Counted from the first letter of the stretch, positions 45,054 through 57,781 are shown. The stretch: DNA of 64,000 nucleotides from Methylopila sp. 73B (GCF_000526315.1 NZ_JAFV01000001.1:4317576-4381575); one strand, 5' to 3'. Notes: generated from the letters alone by a model not told the origin. Program-made: numbers and translations.

Positions 45054-46367
45054 TCAGACGTCGATCACAGGCGGGGTTAGGCGGTCATTTAGGCTTGGCC
45101 TTGGCATGAGGGAGGCGAGCAGGCGGTCGAGGGCCGCCAGCAGCAGCGGGGCGGCCCAGGCCGACGCGATCGCGATCGCGGCGATCAGTCCCATGCCTTC
45201 CAGGCGGCCTTCGGCGCTCTGGGCGAGCAGCGCCGGCGCGGTCGCAGCGCCCGCCGCCTGCGCGAGATTGGTCGCGACGGCGATCAGCGTCTGGAACGCC
45301 GCGCGCTCCTGAACCGCCGGAACGCGCGTGACCCAAGCTTGGTTGATCGTGCTGCGGATCAATTGGAACACGACGATCAGCGCGAACAGCAGCACGTTCG
45401 GAAGCGGCGGAGTCGTGGTGAGAAAGGCCGCGGCGAGCAGGCCGGTCATGATCACGGCGACGCCGACCGCCATCAGCCGGGCCCCGGCGACGTCGATCAG
45501 TCGGCCAGTGAGCGGAAGCGCCACGAGCGTGAAGACGCCGCCCAGAAAATACACCTCCTGAAGCTTCTCGCGCGGCAGACCGAGATTGTGCGTCAGGTAG
45601 GTCGGCAGGTTCGGCGAAATCAGCAATGCGGCGTAGGAGGCGCTGCCGATCAGGAGAAACGACAGCAGGCTGGGGCCTGAGGTCAGCAAGGTCCAGAAGT
45701 CGAGCGCGCGCTCCCTCAGCCGCCAGGGTTTGAGAGAGGCCAGATGCGCCCGCTGCGGCGCGAGCAGGCGCATCACCCCGATGAACAGGGGGACGCCTAT
45801 GAGCGCGATGCCGAAGAAGCAGAAGCGCCAGCCGCCGAAGGTCGAGGCGATCGCGACGCCCGCCGGAACGCCGAACACCAGTGCCACGCCATAGGCCCCG
45901 ATCATCTTGCTCACCGCCGCGCCGCGACGGTTGAGCGGCACGGTGTCGGTGACGATCGCAAGCAACAACCCCGTCATGGGCCCGACGAACAGGCCGGCGA
46001 GCGCGCGGGTCGCGACCAGCGGTCCGAAATTCGGCGCGAAGCCGGAGAGCGCTGTGGCCATGAGGAAGCCGGCCATGACCGCGAGCAGCGCGGCCCGCCT
46101 GTCGAAGCGGTCGAGGACGAAGGAGGCGCCGAACCCTCCCGCCGCGGCGGCGAGCGAATAGCTCGCGCTGGCGAAGCCGACGTCCTGCGCCGCCGTGCCG
46201 AGATCCTGCGCGAAGAATGGACCCAGCGGGAACACGATGATCGAGCCCAGCGCGTTCAGGAACGCGATCGAGCTGAGCAACCAGACCACGGCCTGGTCCG
46301 ACAGCGTCGCGGCGCTGAACCAGCGTCCCTGCTCCCGACGCGCGTCCCGATCGGCGTTGACGCTCAT
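45054..46367 (-). CDS. Major facilitator superfamily transporter
   Basis: A 437-residue membrane carrier with about twelve predicted helices. The cytoplasmic loop 2-3 is FVLDRFDRRAALLAVMAGF (the GxxxDRxxRR-type motif), with a polar central loop around residues 215-235. Families with this layout export or import sugars, drugs or organic acids; no substrate is assigned. A GGAGG site precedes the ATG. It follows the aminotransferase gene by 28 bases in the same direction, so the two are probably co-transcribed. Confidence 0.9.
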   Translation of the reverse strand: MSVNADRDARREQGRWFSAATLSDQAVVWLLSSIAFLNALGSIIVFPLGPFFAQDLGTAAQDVGFASASYSLAAAAGGFGASFVLDRFDRRAALLAVMAGFLMATALSGFAPNFGPLVATRALAGLFVGPMTGLLLAIVTDTVPLNRRGAAVSKMIGAYGVALVFGVPAGVAIASTFGGWRFCFFGIALIGVPLFIGVMRLLAPQRAHLASLKPWRLRERALDFWTLLTSGPSLLSFLLIGSASYAALLISPNLPTYLTHNLGLPREKLQEVYFLGGVFTLVALPLTGRLIDVAGARLMAVGVAVIMTGLLAAAFLTTTPPLPNVLLFALIVVFQLIRSTINQAWVTRVPAVQERAAFQTLIAVATNLAQAAGAATAPALLAQSAEGRLEGMGLIAAIAIASAWAAPLLLAALDRLLASLMPRPSLNDRLTPPVIDV

Positions 46368-46395
46368 GGCGCAGCCTCCGACGACCCGCCCCCTC

Positions 46396-47757
<1,362 letters not shown>

Positions 47758-47871
47758 CTATCCCGAAGGGAGGCCCTCTAAATACAGGGTATGATCGGCG
47801 CTCCCTCTTGAGTAGGGTAGGCGCGTGACGATGAACGGGTTCGATTCACGTTCATCTGGAGGAGTGCGCGC

Positions 47872-48897
47872 GTGGTCAGAAAAGCAGGACGTGAGTTCAC
47901 GATCCGCGACGTGGCGCGGTCGGCCGAGGTCGCGGTGGGGACCGTGTCGCGCGTGCTGAACGACCATCCTTCCGTGACGCGCGACATGCGCGAGCGCGTC
48001 CAGCGCGCCATCGCATCGCTCGGCTACGAGCGGAACGCGGTGGCGCAGAGCATGCGCAGCGCCCGTACGCACATGATCGCCTGCGCAATCCGGGACTTCG
48101 ACATCCCCGGCTACGTCTCCTACGTGAAGGAGGCCGAGCGCATCTTCCGGGCGGCCGACTACACCTTCCTTCTGGCGAGCACGGCGAACGACAAGGCGGT
48201 GGAGCTGTCGCTGTTGCGCAAGTTCGCGCAACGCCGCGTCGACGGCGTGATGATGACGATCAGCGACGAGAACGACCCCGAGCTGATCGCGGCAGTCGAG
48301 CAGGCCAAGATGCCGCTGGTCTTGATCGACCGGGAGATGATCCAGAGCGTCGACCGGGTGGCGGCGGACCATCGCTCCGGCGCCCGGCAGGCGACCGATT
48401 ATCTGCTGTCGCTCGGTCACCGCCGGATCGCGCTGTTCGTCGGCGACCCCCACGCCCATCCGTCGCGCAGCCGCATCGAGGGCTACCGCGACGCCTTCAG
48501 AGCGGCGGGGCTCGAGCCGGATCCCTCGCTGATCCGGGACCATTCCCTGTCCAACGAGTTCACCTTCCGCGAAACCGCCGCGCTGATGCAGCGGCCCGAG
48601 CCGCCGACGGCGGTCTTCGTCGCGGGCATCGACATGCTGGCGGGCGCGATGCGCGCTTTGAAAGCCGCGGGCCTCGCGATCGGCCGCGACGTCTCCGTGG
48701 TGAGCGGCGGCGACTCCGACCTCGCGGAGCTGTCGACGCCGGCGATCACCTCGCTGCAGTGGGATCGCGCGGAGATGGGCCGTCACGCCGCCCAGATGCT
48801 TCTCGATCGCGTCACGGGCCGCTCCACCGAACCTCCGCGCTGCGTCCGGGTGCCGGTGTCGCTCGTCGTCCGCGAGTCCTGCCGCCCCCCGCAGTGA
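47872..48897 (+). CDS. LacI-family transcriptional regulator
   Basis: A 341-residue regulator. The N-terminal helix-turn-helix and hinge are at residues 7-60 (TIRDVARSAEVAVGTVSRVLNDHPSV), with YERNAVAQSMRS at the hinge helix. A sugar-binding-protein-like effector domain follows. It starts with GTG at 47872 behind a GGAGGAG site. It is divergent from the aminotransferase/MFS genes and probably controls them, possibly also the dehydrogenase and ABC genes further downstream. Confidence 0.92.
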   Translation: MVRKAGREFTIRDVARSAEVAVGTVSRVLNDHPSVTRDMRERVQRAIASLGYERNAVAQSMRSARTHMIACAIRDFDIPGYVSYVKEAERIFRAADYTFLLASTANDKAVELSLLRKFAQRRVDGVMMTISDENDPELIAAVEQAKMPLVLIDREMIQSVDRVAADHRSGARQATDYLLSLGHRRIALFVGDPHAHPSRSRIEGYRDAFRAAGLEPDPSLIRDHSLSNEFTFRETAALMQRPEPPTAVFVAGIDMLAGAMRALKAAGLAIGRDVSVVSGGDSDLAELSTPAITSLQWDRAEMGRHAAQMLLDRVTGRSTEPPRCVRVPVSLVVRESCRPPQ

Positions 48898-49350
48898 CCG
48901 TCGCGAACGCGCTCGTCGTGAAGATCGGGCGTTGTCGGCCGCGACGTGGCGCTGCGCGCAGCACCCGCCGTGCTTGATTTAGAACGGCCATCGCAGGTCC
49001 GATGGAGTCCTCGGCCCGGGCTCGGCTTGAACGGCGGGATGAATGTCATGGGAAACAGTTCGCCCTGACGCGCGTCGCGGCGACGCACGCGAACGCCGCT
49101 CGATACTGCAAAGACGGCGTTGTCCGTGGAGCGTTTGATTTCTCGTAAGCGCTTCGGGCTCTTTGCCATGGACAAGAGCCTACGGGAGGGCAGTTAAGAG
49201 CGCTCCAGCGCGGGTGCTTTGCGCCGAGGTCGCCGCGTGCAATCGAACTGTAGACTCCTACAGTGCCGTGACACGCAGCCCGTCGCGATGCAGTACGCCC
49301 GATAAGAGGGGGCGGCGTCGCGACTGGCTGGGCCGCCTGTGGGACCGAGA
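48898..49350. other. 453-base stretch with no recognised gene
   Basis: Short open frames occur on both strands, but none gives a recognisable protein or a good ribosome site. The stretch presumably carries the end of the lacI transcript and the promoter of the histidine kinase gene. No clear terminator hairpin was seen. Confidence 0.4.
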
Positions 49351-51339
49351 ATGATTGTTGACCCTTTGACATACGCACCGGCGCCGATTGGATCGGAGGA
49401 CAGGTACCGTCTGCTCGTCGAAGCCATTAGCGACTACGCGATTTATATGCTCGATCCCGAGGGCCGAGTCGTGAGCTGGAACCCCGGGGCGGAGCGGCTT
49501 AAGGGCTATAAGACGGACGAAGTCCTCGGCGAGCATTTCTCTCTGTTTTTTACTCCCGAGGATCAGACCGACGGGCTTCCGGAGAGAGCGCTCGCTACGG
49601 CGTTGCGCGAGGGGCGTTTCGAGAGTGAGGGCTGGCGGGTCCGCAAAGATGGCGCGCGCTTTTGGGCGCTCGCAGTGCTTGACCCGATTTACACGCAGAC
49701 CGGGTCCTTCATCGGCTACGCTAAAATCACTCGTGACCTCACCGAACGGCGAAACGCAGAGCTGGCCCTAGCTCGCAGCGAGCAGCAGTTTCGCCTGCTC
49801 GTTCAAGGAGTGTCGGATTACGCCATCTATATGCTCGATCCCCACGGGATCGTGACGAACTGGAACTCGGGTGCGCAGCGCATCAAGGGCTACCGTCCTG
49901 ACGAGATCATCGGCAGGCATTTCTCGACCTTCTACAGCGAGGAAGATCGTGAGGCAGGATTGCCCGGTGTCGGCCTCCGAACGGCGCGGCTTGAAGGACG
50001 CTTCGAAAAGGAAGGATGGCGCCACCGGAAGGACGGATCGCGATTCTACGCACATGTCGTCATTGACGCAATTTTCGACGACGACGGCGCGTTGATCGGC
50101 TTTGCCAAGATCACTCGTGACATCACCGAGAAGCGCGCCGCGCAACTGGCGCTGGAACAGGCGCGAGACGCTTTTTTCCAGTCTCAGAAAATGGAGGCGA
50201 TCGGACAGCTGACCGGCGGCGTCGCCCATGACTTCAACAACCTTCTGATGGTTATCCTAGGGAGCCTCGACCTTCTGAAGCGCCGGCTGCCGCCGGATCG
50301 CCGGACAACTCCTCTTTTGGAAAACGCGTTTGAAGCCGCACAGCGGGGCGCCTCTCTGACACAGAGGATGCTGTCCTTCGCACGCAAACAGGAGCTTCGG
50401 CTTACGCCCGTAGACCTGAAAACGCTTGTCCAAGGAATGGCGCAGCTGATCAACCGGACGCTTGGAGTTCACTGTAGGATCGAAACGCGGTTCCCTCTTA
50501 ACCTGCGTTCGGCATTAGCGGACGCTCACCAGCTCGAACTTGCAGTCCTCAATCTTGTCGTCAACGCTCGCGATGCTATGCCGAACGGGGGCGATATCGA
50601 GATATCAGGGCGCGACGCCGACCTTGGCCCGGGCAACGAGTTGGCGCTCGCGGAAGGACCCTACGTGCGTCTTTCGGTCAAGGATCATGGCGTGGGGATG
50701 GATGAGGCGACGCTTGCGCGTGCGTCCGAGCCGTTCTTCACCACAAAGGGGGTCGGAAAGGGCACCGGCCTCGGCCTCCCAATGGTCCATGGAACGGCGG
50801 AGCAGGTGGGCGGGAAGCTTGTTTTGCACAGCGCAGTGGGGAACGGAACAACCGCCGAGATATGGCTGCCAGCCGCGCCGGAGCTCTCGGCTAAGGCCGC
50901 CCCTCAGGAAGACGGTCAACACGAAGACGTGCGAACAGAGCCATTGAGCATCCTCTTGGTCGATGACGACTTACTCGTTCTTACAAGCACGGCCGAGCTG
51001 ATCAAAGATCTGGGGCATGAAGTGCGCGTCGCAGTGTCCGGAGCTGAGGCGCTTAGAGTGCTAGACGAAGAAACGTGGCTCGATCTCGTTATCACAGACG
51101 TCTTAATGCCGGGGATGACGGGCATAGAACTCGCAAAAGCAGTGCGATCGCAGAGGCCCGAAATTGCAATCCTGCTTGCTAGCGGGTTCGCCGAGATCCC
51201 AAATGATATGCCGAAGCAGTTTAAGAGACTAGCTAAACCTTACCGACGCAATGAACTGGAGCGAATGCTGAGCGCTGTTGCAAATGGACTTAAATTTGGG
51301 GATAGTGAGACTCGACGACGTTCAAATGATCCGAGTTGA
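49351..51339 (+). CDS. PAS-PAS hybrid sensor histidine kinase with receiver domain
   Basis: About 662 residues without membrane helices, so a cytoplasmic sensor. Two PAS/PAC repeats (about residues 15-135 and 140-260) are similar to each other: both contain SDYAIYMLDP and the GFAKITRD or GYAKITRD ending. The phosphoacceptor region is GGVAHDFNNLL. The ATPase domain has NLVVNARDAM, DHGVGMD and GKGTGLGLPMVHG. A C-terminal receiver shows VDDD, the phosphoacceptor aspartate in ITDVLMPGMTG and the lysine in LAKPY. No separate response regulator is nearby. The gene is visibly less GC-rich than its neighbours, especially near the 3' end. GTG at 49339 is an alternative start. Confidence 0.9.
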   Translation: MIVDPLTYAPAPIGSEDRYRLLVEAISDYAIYMLDPEGRVVSWNPGAERLKGYKTDEVLGEHFSLFFTPEDQTDGLPERALATALREGRFESEGWRVRKDGARFWALAVLDPIYTQTGSFIGYAKITRDLTERRNAELALARSEQQFRLLVQGVSDYAIYMLDPHGIVTNWNSGAQRIKGYRPDEIIGRHFSTFYSEEDREAGLPGVGLRTARLEGRFEKEGWRHRKDGSRFYAHVVIDAIFDDDGALIGFAKITRDITEKRAAQLALEQARDAFFQSQKMEAIGQLTGGVAHDFNNLLMVILGSLDLLKRRLPPDRRTTPLLENAFEAAQRGASLTQRMLSFARKQELRLTPVDLKTLVQGMAQLINRTLGVHCRIETRFPLNLRSALADAHQLELAVLNLVVNARDAMPNGGDIEISGRDADLGPGNELALAEGPYVRLSVKDHGVGMDEATLARASEPFFTTKGVGKGTGLGLPMVHGTAEQVGGKLVLHSAVGNGTTAEIWLPAAPELSAKAAPQEDGQHEDVRTEPLSILLVDDDLLVLTSTAELIKDLGHEVRVAVSGAEALRVLDEETWLDLVITDVLMPGMTGIELAKAVRSQRPEIAILLASGFAEIPNDMPKQFKRLAKPYRRNELERMLSAVANGLKFGDSETRRRSNDPS

Positions 51340-51506
51340 TCGTTCAGCATAGAGGCTGCTCCAAAGCACATTGCGCCTCTTGGCTCCACGACGTCGGCCA
51401 GATCGCTTCTCGGCCTCGGGATGGGTGGATGTTTTCACGGGATCTCGATTGGTCCGGAGTCACGACACAAAGCGCCGTTCATTCCTCAGGTTCAAAGCCC
51501 CGCCAC

Positions 51507-51735
51507 ATGCTGCAGGCGAAGGGCGCGACGCTGCCGACCATCGGCGGAGCGTTCGGCAAGTTCGCCTGCGGTTGGCTGGGCGCGCGCCTCGGCGTCACGC
51601 GCACCGTGTTGCTAACGGAAGGCGCCACTGTCGCGCTGATCCTCGGGCCGATGGCCCTCCCTTTGGCGCCGGCGCTCGCCCTGCTGCCGTTGGTGGGGAT
51701 CGCGCTGAACGGGACATCGTCGGCGCTCTGGTCAA
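51507..51735 (+). pseudogene. Truncated C-terminal piece of an MFS transporter gene
   Basis: The translation has AKGATLPTIGGAFGKFACGWLGARLGVTRT, then LTEGATVALIL and PLAPALALLPLVGIALNGTSSALW. This is the loop and helices of the C-terminal half of a major facilitator protein. The N-terminal half and the last helices are absent, and the homology stops where SDR sequence begins in another frame at about 51722. A relic, not a functional carrier. Confidence 0.6.
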
Positions 51736-52147
51736 CGCGATCGGCCCGATGCTCTGCGCGCAACAGGCGGCGAAGCGCATGTCGTATCGTCACAATGGGC
51801 GGGGCGGCGTCGTGATCAACGTCTCGTCGGCGTCGGCGAAGCTTGGCAGTCCGAACGAGTACGTCGACTACGCCGCCTCGAAGGGCGCCCTCGAGACCTT
51901 CTCGACCGGCTTCGCCAAAGAGGTCGCGCGCGAGGGCATACGCGTGGTCTGCATCCGCCCGGGGCACATCTACACGGAGATGCACGCGGATGGCGGGGAA
52001 CCGGGACGGGTGGATCGCGTGAAGGACTTGATCCCGATGGGACGAGGCGGCCAACCGCAGGAGGTCGCGCGGGCGATCCTGTGGCTCGCGAGCGCGGAGG
52101 CGTCCTTCGTCACCAACACGACCCTAGACGTCACGGGCGGCAAGTGA
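51722..52147 (+). pseudogene. Truncated C-terminal half of an SDR oxidoreductase gene
   Basis: From VNAIGPMLCAQQAAKRM the frame continues through VVINVSSASAKLGSP, the catalytic YAASKGALE, VCIRPGHIYTEMHADGG and the C-terminal TTLDVTGGK. All are regular SDR features. The NAD(P)-binding N-terminal half is missing and is replaced by MFS sequence in a different frame, so a deletion or rearrangement made this junction. The open frame upstream (from 51371) is not SDR-like. Confidence 0.75.
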
Positions 52148-52278
52148 GCGGCTGGTGCCAGGCTAAAACTCGTCCATCAAGGCGCTCGGCACGGTCGGCC
52201 TGAGGATGGACACGACGTCCCCTCGGCGCCGCATAAGCGGCCCGGGCGCCAACACGCGCTCTCTTCTCCGTTCGACGC

Positions 52279-52500
52279 TCATCCCTCGCCAATCTGCGGC
52301 CATTGCGTGGCCACGTAGTCGACAAAGCTCCGCAGCTTTCGAGAGACCATCCGCGTCTGTGGGAAGAGCAACTGCACGGGCGTTGGCTCGCGCTGATAGG
52401 CTTCAAGCAACGCCTGCAGGCGGCCGGCGCGCAGGTCGTCGGCGACATACCAAGAGGGCGCGCGTGTGATGCCGAGGCCGGCGCGCGCGCCCGCCACCAT
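52279..52500 (-). pseudogene. Truncated C-terminal end of a LysR-family regulator gene
   Basis: The 73-residue translation contains AGLGITRAPSWYVADDLRAGRLQALLEAY, then PVQLLFPQTRMVSRKLRSFVDYVA. This is the final part of a LysR effector domain. The DNA-binding domain and most of the sensor domain are missing. The homology ends exactly where DUF1275-like sequence begins on the other strand (52499). Confidence 0.7.
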
Positions 52501-52804
52501 GGGCGTTCAGAATGCGATCGGCCGTCTCGCGATTTCCCACCTCGCCGCAACAACGGTGATGACGGTGAATGTCGCGCAGGCGACGATCGACGCGCTCGAC
52601 ATCTGGCTTGGCGCGGCGCCCGATCATGGAAGGGCCTCCAGGGCAAGGTTGTGGCGTATGGCCCCGGCCATCGGCAGCTTCACCGTCGGCGCTTTCGCTG
52701 GCGCTTTTGGCTTCGCTCTCTATGGCTTCGCCTGCGTTGCTGTACCGATCTTTGTGCTTCTGGCTCTCTTTGCACTGCTCGGCCAGCAGAAAGCGACCGC
52801 GTAA
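52499..52804 (+). pseudogene. Truncated DUF1275 (YoaK-type) membrane protein gene
   Basis: The frame reads ATMGVQNAIGRLA, then AATTVMTVNVAQATIDALDIW, followed by two hydrophobic helices and the C-terminus. This fits the second half of DUF1275 proteins, which normally have six helices. The N-terminal three to four helices are missing. A new ATG at 52499 lies at the junction, but no ribosome site is evident. Confidence 0.55.
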
Positions 52805-53326
52805 CTCATAGAATTTGATGGGGCGGCGGCCGCCAGAAAAGCGTTTCGACGAGGGCGTATTTTGACGGCGGGCGAGCAGCGCGTGCCAAGCACGATTTCT
52901 TCCGTTCCAAGCGGAGAGCGGCAGTCGTTTTGGCTTTCTGCAGCGCAAGCTCAAGCGCATCCTGGACTCAAGCGCCTTCGCCTTCGGCTTCGAGGACCTG
53001 CGGCGCTCGCGCCGATCGTCTGCTTCTAGCCCCGCCCAGAACCTCAGGAAGCTCGCAAAGCTGATCCCAGATCTGAGCCCACGCCGGCTTGAAACCTCGC
53101 CGCCTTCGCTCGGCGGTCAAACGAACGACGCTTCGGCTCGAAAGCGCGGACGAACACCGACTTCTCCAACGGTGTCGGTCATTGCCGGCCGGCCGCTCGC
53201 AGCCGCTTGGCGCCGCCGTCCGACGTCGGCCATGGCATGACGCCATCCGCAGATGATCACAGCGCACGCACCGCCCCCGCCAGCGGCCACGGCCGGACCA
53301 AGATCGACTTTTCGTCTCCTTCCCTG
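52805..53326. other. 522-base stretch with no recognised gene
   Basis: Several open frames exist, but none gives a recognisable protein; it may be further decayed sequence continuing the debris region. It ends at the palindrome in front of dnaK. Confidence 0.4.
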
Positions 53327-53344
53327 CCTTGACGATCGTCAAGG
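53327..53344. promoter_or_regulatory. Crp/Fnr-type box CCTTGACGATCGTCAAGG upstream of dnaK
   Basis: An 18-base perfect palindrome whose core is TTGAC-N4-GTCAA, close to the Fnr/FixK pattern TTGAT-N4-ATCAA. A TCTGAT -10-like hexamer lies at 53365-53370, which would put the box centre at -41.5 from a start near 53377, the class II activator position. dnaK starts at 53445. Confidence 0.65.
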
Positions 53345-53444
53345 TTTCCGGTCTGCGCCAGGCGTCTGATCACGACGTAGACACGGCTCGACGCCAGACT
53401 CGATTTGGCCTGGGTCGCGCAACGTTATTCGGATGGAGGCGGGC

Positions 53445-55358
<1,914 letters not shown>

Positions 55359-55401
55359 CGGCGACGACCGGCTCCGACCGGCGAAGCGGGGAGATGGCTC
55401 A

Positions 55402-55968
55402 ATGAATGAAACCACGAACGCGGCCGGCGCAGCCGGCCCCGATCGCGAGCCGCTGCAGGGCGAGCCCGCGCCGGACACATCCATGGCCAAACTTGCCGAG
55501 GAACTGGCGACGACCAAGGATCGCCTGCTTCGCTCCCTCGCCGAGCAGGAGAATGCGCGCGAACTGGCGCGACGGCAGCGCGAGGATGCGGTCCGCTATG
55601 CGGCGTCCGCCTTCGCCCGCGATCTTCTGGCGACGGCGGACAATCTTGAGCGCGCCATCGCCAGCGCGCCGGAGGACCTGCGATCGGAGCCCGCCGTCGC
55701 CCCATTGATCGCCGGCGTCGAGGCGACGCGCCGCGCTCTGCTCGACGCCTTCGCAAAGCACGGCCTTCATCGGCTCGATCCGATCGGCGAGCCGTTCGAC
55801 CCCCACCGGCATCAGGCGAGCTTCGAGGTGGCGGACTCACAGTACGAGCCTGGCGCGGTGGCGCAGGTCATCCAGCCCGGCTACATGCACCATGAGCGTC
55901 TGTTGCGCCCGGCGCTGGTCGGCGTCAGCAAGCACGCTGCGCCGCCGAGCGCGCCCCGCGAGACGTAG
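55402..55968 (+). CDS. grpE: Nucleotide exchange factor GrpE
   Basis: A 188-residue GrpE. The N-terminal coiled coil (LAEELATTKDRLLRSLAEQENARELARRQRED) is followed by the four-helix segment and the beta domain with GLHRLDPIGEPFDPHRHQASFE and VIQPGYMHHERLLRPALVGVSK. It releases ADP from DnaK. A GGGGAG site lies 8 bases before the ATG at 55402. It follows dnaK by 43 bases in the same operon and is a compact version of the family. Confidence 0.95.
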   Translation: MNETTNAAGAAGPDREPLQGEPAPDTSMAKLAEELATTKDRLLRSLAEQENARELARRQREDAVRYAASAFARDLLATADNLERAIASAPEDLRSEPAVAPLIAGVEATRRALLDAFAKHGLHRLDPIGEPFDPHRHQASFEVADSQYEPGAVAQVIQPGYMHHERLLRPALVGVSKHAAPPSAPRET

Positions 55969-55973
55969 ACGCG

Positions 55974-56447
55974 TCAGCTGTTCTCGCCTGCGCCATCATC
56001 CCGAGCGCGCACTAGCCAGTAGACCACGCCCAGCGCGAGAGCCGCGGCCGCCAAGGCGATGACGTGCGGCGCATCGGTCTCAGCGAGATCGAGAATGATG
56101 AACTTTCGGCAGATCGCGAGCAGCGCTATCAAAACCACCGCGCTGATTTGAAATAGGTCGCCGCCGGGCTCCGCCGCCACCAGCAGCGACTTCTTGAACT
56201 CAAGCGCGATGATGACGGTGAAAATCATGCCGAACACGGCTTGAAAGACGGAGTAGTCGGCGGGATCCACTCCGCCGGAGAGGACCAGGCCGAATAGGAC
56301 TTTCAAGCTCAGCGTCCATACCGCCGCGATGACGACGATGGAAATAAGGGCGGTGAGCGCGAGGATGACGACATACTCGAAGCGCTTATAGATCGTGAGG
56401 GGTATAAACGCTGCTCGAACGGCCCTGAGTTCGTCCTTGATCGCCAC
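55974..56447 (-). CDS. PsiE-family membrane protein
   Basis: A 157-residue membrane protein with four predicted helices: FEYVVILALTALISIVVIA, a second around VLFGLVLSGG, VFGMIFTVIIALEFKKSLL and a C-terminal pair. The EFKKS and ICRKFIILD segments are typical of the phosphate-starvation-inducible PsiE family, whose function is unknown. It starts with GTG at 56447 behind GGGAGG. It converges with grpE and is in the same direction as cbpM and cbpA. Confidence 0.82.
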   Translation of the reverse strand: MAIKDELRAVRAAFIPLTIYKRFEYVVILALTALISIVVIAAVWTLSLKVLFGLVLSGGVDPADYSVFQAVFGMIFTVIIALEFKKSLLVAAEPGGDLFQISAVVLIALLAICRKFIILDLAETDAPHVIALAAAALALGVVYWLVRARDDGAGENS

Positions 56448-56486
56448 TGCGACCTCCCGTTGCTCGATCGGCGTTCTTGATTTCTT

Positions 56487-56870
56487 TTACATGGTGGTAC
56501 GAGATCGGCGGGCCGGCGGCAGCGTGCAATCAGCCCTGCGCCGGCCAAGAGGATGCGTCGCGGCGTCCGACCAGATGCGCTGGCGCACCGGGAGATCCTG
56601 CACGGCGACGGCCGTGCTCAGGCCTCGCAGCGCTTGGCGGAGGCCATGGATCTGATCAATCAGGTCGAGGATGACGGCGACGCCGTCTTGATTGACGCCC
56701 ATGGGACCCGCGAGATCGCGGATCAGCTCCGCCCTCGCTACGTCCACCTCGGAGAATGCGATGACGCCGTCGCCGTCTGGCGCATGTATCCAGCCTGCCT
56801 CTATCCAGCGCTGCAGCGACCGACGCCCTACGCTGACTCTGCGGCACATTTCGGCGCGGTCGATCGTCAT
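56487..56870 (-). CDS. cbpM: Chaperone modulator CbpM
   Basis: A 127-residue MerR-like helix-turn-helix protein that in E. coli binds the J-domain of CbpA and inhibits it. Recognisable: RRVSVGRRSLQRWIEAGWI at the N-terminus, then FSEVDVARAELIRDL and GVNQDGVAVILDLIDQIHGLRQAL. The C-terminal 30 residues (arginine- and proline-rich) are not conserved. Its ATG overlaps the stop of cbpA (ATGA), confirming the pair. Confidence 0.88.
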   Translation of the reverse strand: MTIDRAEMCRRVSVGRRSLQRWIEAGWIHAPDGDGVIAFSEVDVARAELIRDLAGPMGVNQDGVAVILDLIDQIHGLRQALRGLSTAVAVQDLPVRQRIWSDAATHPLGRRRADCTLPPARRSRTTM

Positions 56871-57781
56871 GCTTGCAACCCTTCGCGAGGATCATGGGTC
56901 TTGCCCGCCTTCCAGCGCTTGGCGAAAGCCTCGAGCTCGGGGTCGATCTTCGCCGGCAGCACGATCTTCAATGTCACGTACTCGTCGCCGCGTTTGTCGC
57001 CGCGTCCCGGCGCGCCCTTGCCCTTCAGGCGCAGCACTTTCCCGGTGTTGGACCCTTTGGGAATGGACAGGGTGACGGGTCCCGACGGCGTCGGCGCGAC
57101 GACCTTCCCGCCGAGCACCGCTTCGGGGAGAGAGATCGGCAGATCGAGGGTGATGTTCAGGCCGTCGCGGCGGAAGAAGGGATGGGGCCGTACGGCGATC
57201 TCGATCAGCGCGTCGCCCGCTTCGCCGCCCTCCGCTCCGGGATCTCCCTTGCCGGCGAGCCGGAGCACCTGACCGTCGTGGGCGCCGGGCGGAATGACCA
57301 CATCGAGAGAGGTCCCCTCGGGCAGGACGATGCGCCGCGTGGCCCCGTTCACCGCGTCCAGGAAATCGACCTCGAGGCGAAAGCGCCGATCAGCGCCCCG
57401 CATGCGGAAGCCGCGCCGACCGCTGCGCGAGAAGAACGAGGAGATGATGTCATCGGCGTCGTCAAAATCGTGGAAGCCGGATGTCTGGCTGTATCCGTCG
57501 GACGCGCCGCCGGCTTCGGCGAAGTCCCGATAGTAGCGGCGCTGAGGCTGCTCGGCGCCGGAGGCGTCGATCTCGCCGCGATCGAAGCGCGCGCGTTTGT
57601 CCTCGTCGCCCAGAACGTCATAAGCCGCCGACACGTCCTGGAACTTGCTCTGCGCCTGCCGGTCCCCAGGATTGAGATCCGGGTGCAGTTTCTTGGCGAG
57701 ATTGCGAAAGGCCGACTGGATGTCCTTCTGCGAGGCGTCTCTTGAGACGCCCAGCACTTCGTAGGGATCGGTCGCGGCCAT
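56867..57781 (-). CDS. cbpA: Curved DNA-binding protein CbpA (DnaJ-class co-chaperone)
   Basis: A 304-residue type II J-protein. The J-domain at residues 4-70 (DPYEVLGVSRDASQ ... LHPDLNPGD, with the HPD motif) is followed by a glycine-poor linker and the two-part DnaJ C-terminal domain. The zinc-finger CxxCxGxG repeats of DnaJ are absent, as in CbpA. The protein stimulates the ATPase of DnaK. I chose the ATG at 57781 (GGGGAG upstream) over longer forms at 57799 and 57814. A TTGACGATCGTCAA box lies upstream at 57841-57854. Confidence 0.93.
   Translation of the reverse strand: MAATDPYEVLGVSRDASQKDIQSAFRNLAKKLHPDLNPGDRQAQSKFQDVSAAYDVLGDEDKRARFDRGEIDASGAEQPQRRYYRDFAEAGGASDGYSQTSGFHDFDDADDIISSFFSRSGRRGFRMRGADRRFRLEVDFLDAVNGATRRIVLPEGTSLDVVIPPGAHDGQVLRLAGKGDPGAEGGEAGDALIEIAVRPHPFFRRDGLNITLDLPISLPEAVLGGKVVAPTPSGPVTLSIPKGSNTGKVLRLKGKGAPGRGDKRGDEYVTLKIVLPAKIDPELEAFAKRWKAGKTHDPREGLQA

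Noticed and set aside
51371..51721. Upstream extension of the SDR frame as a real N-terminus
   Set aside because: It has no TGxxxGxG nucleotide-binding motif and is the out-of-frame shadow of the MFS fragment.
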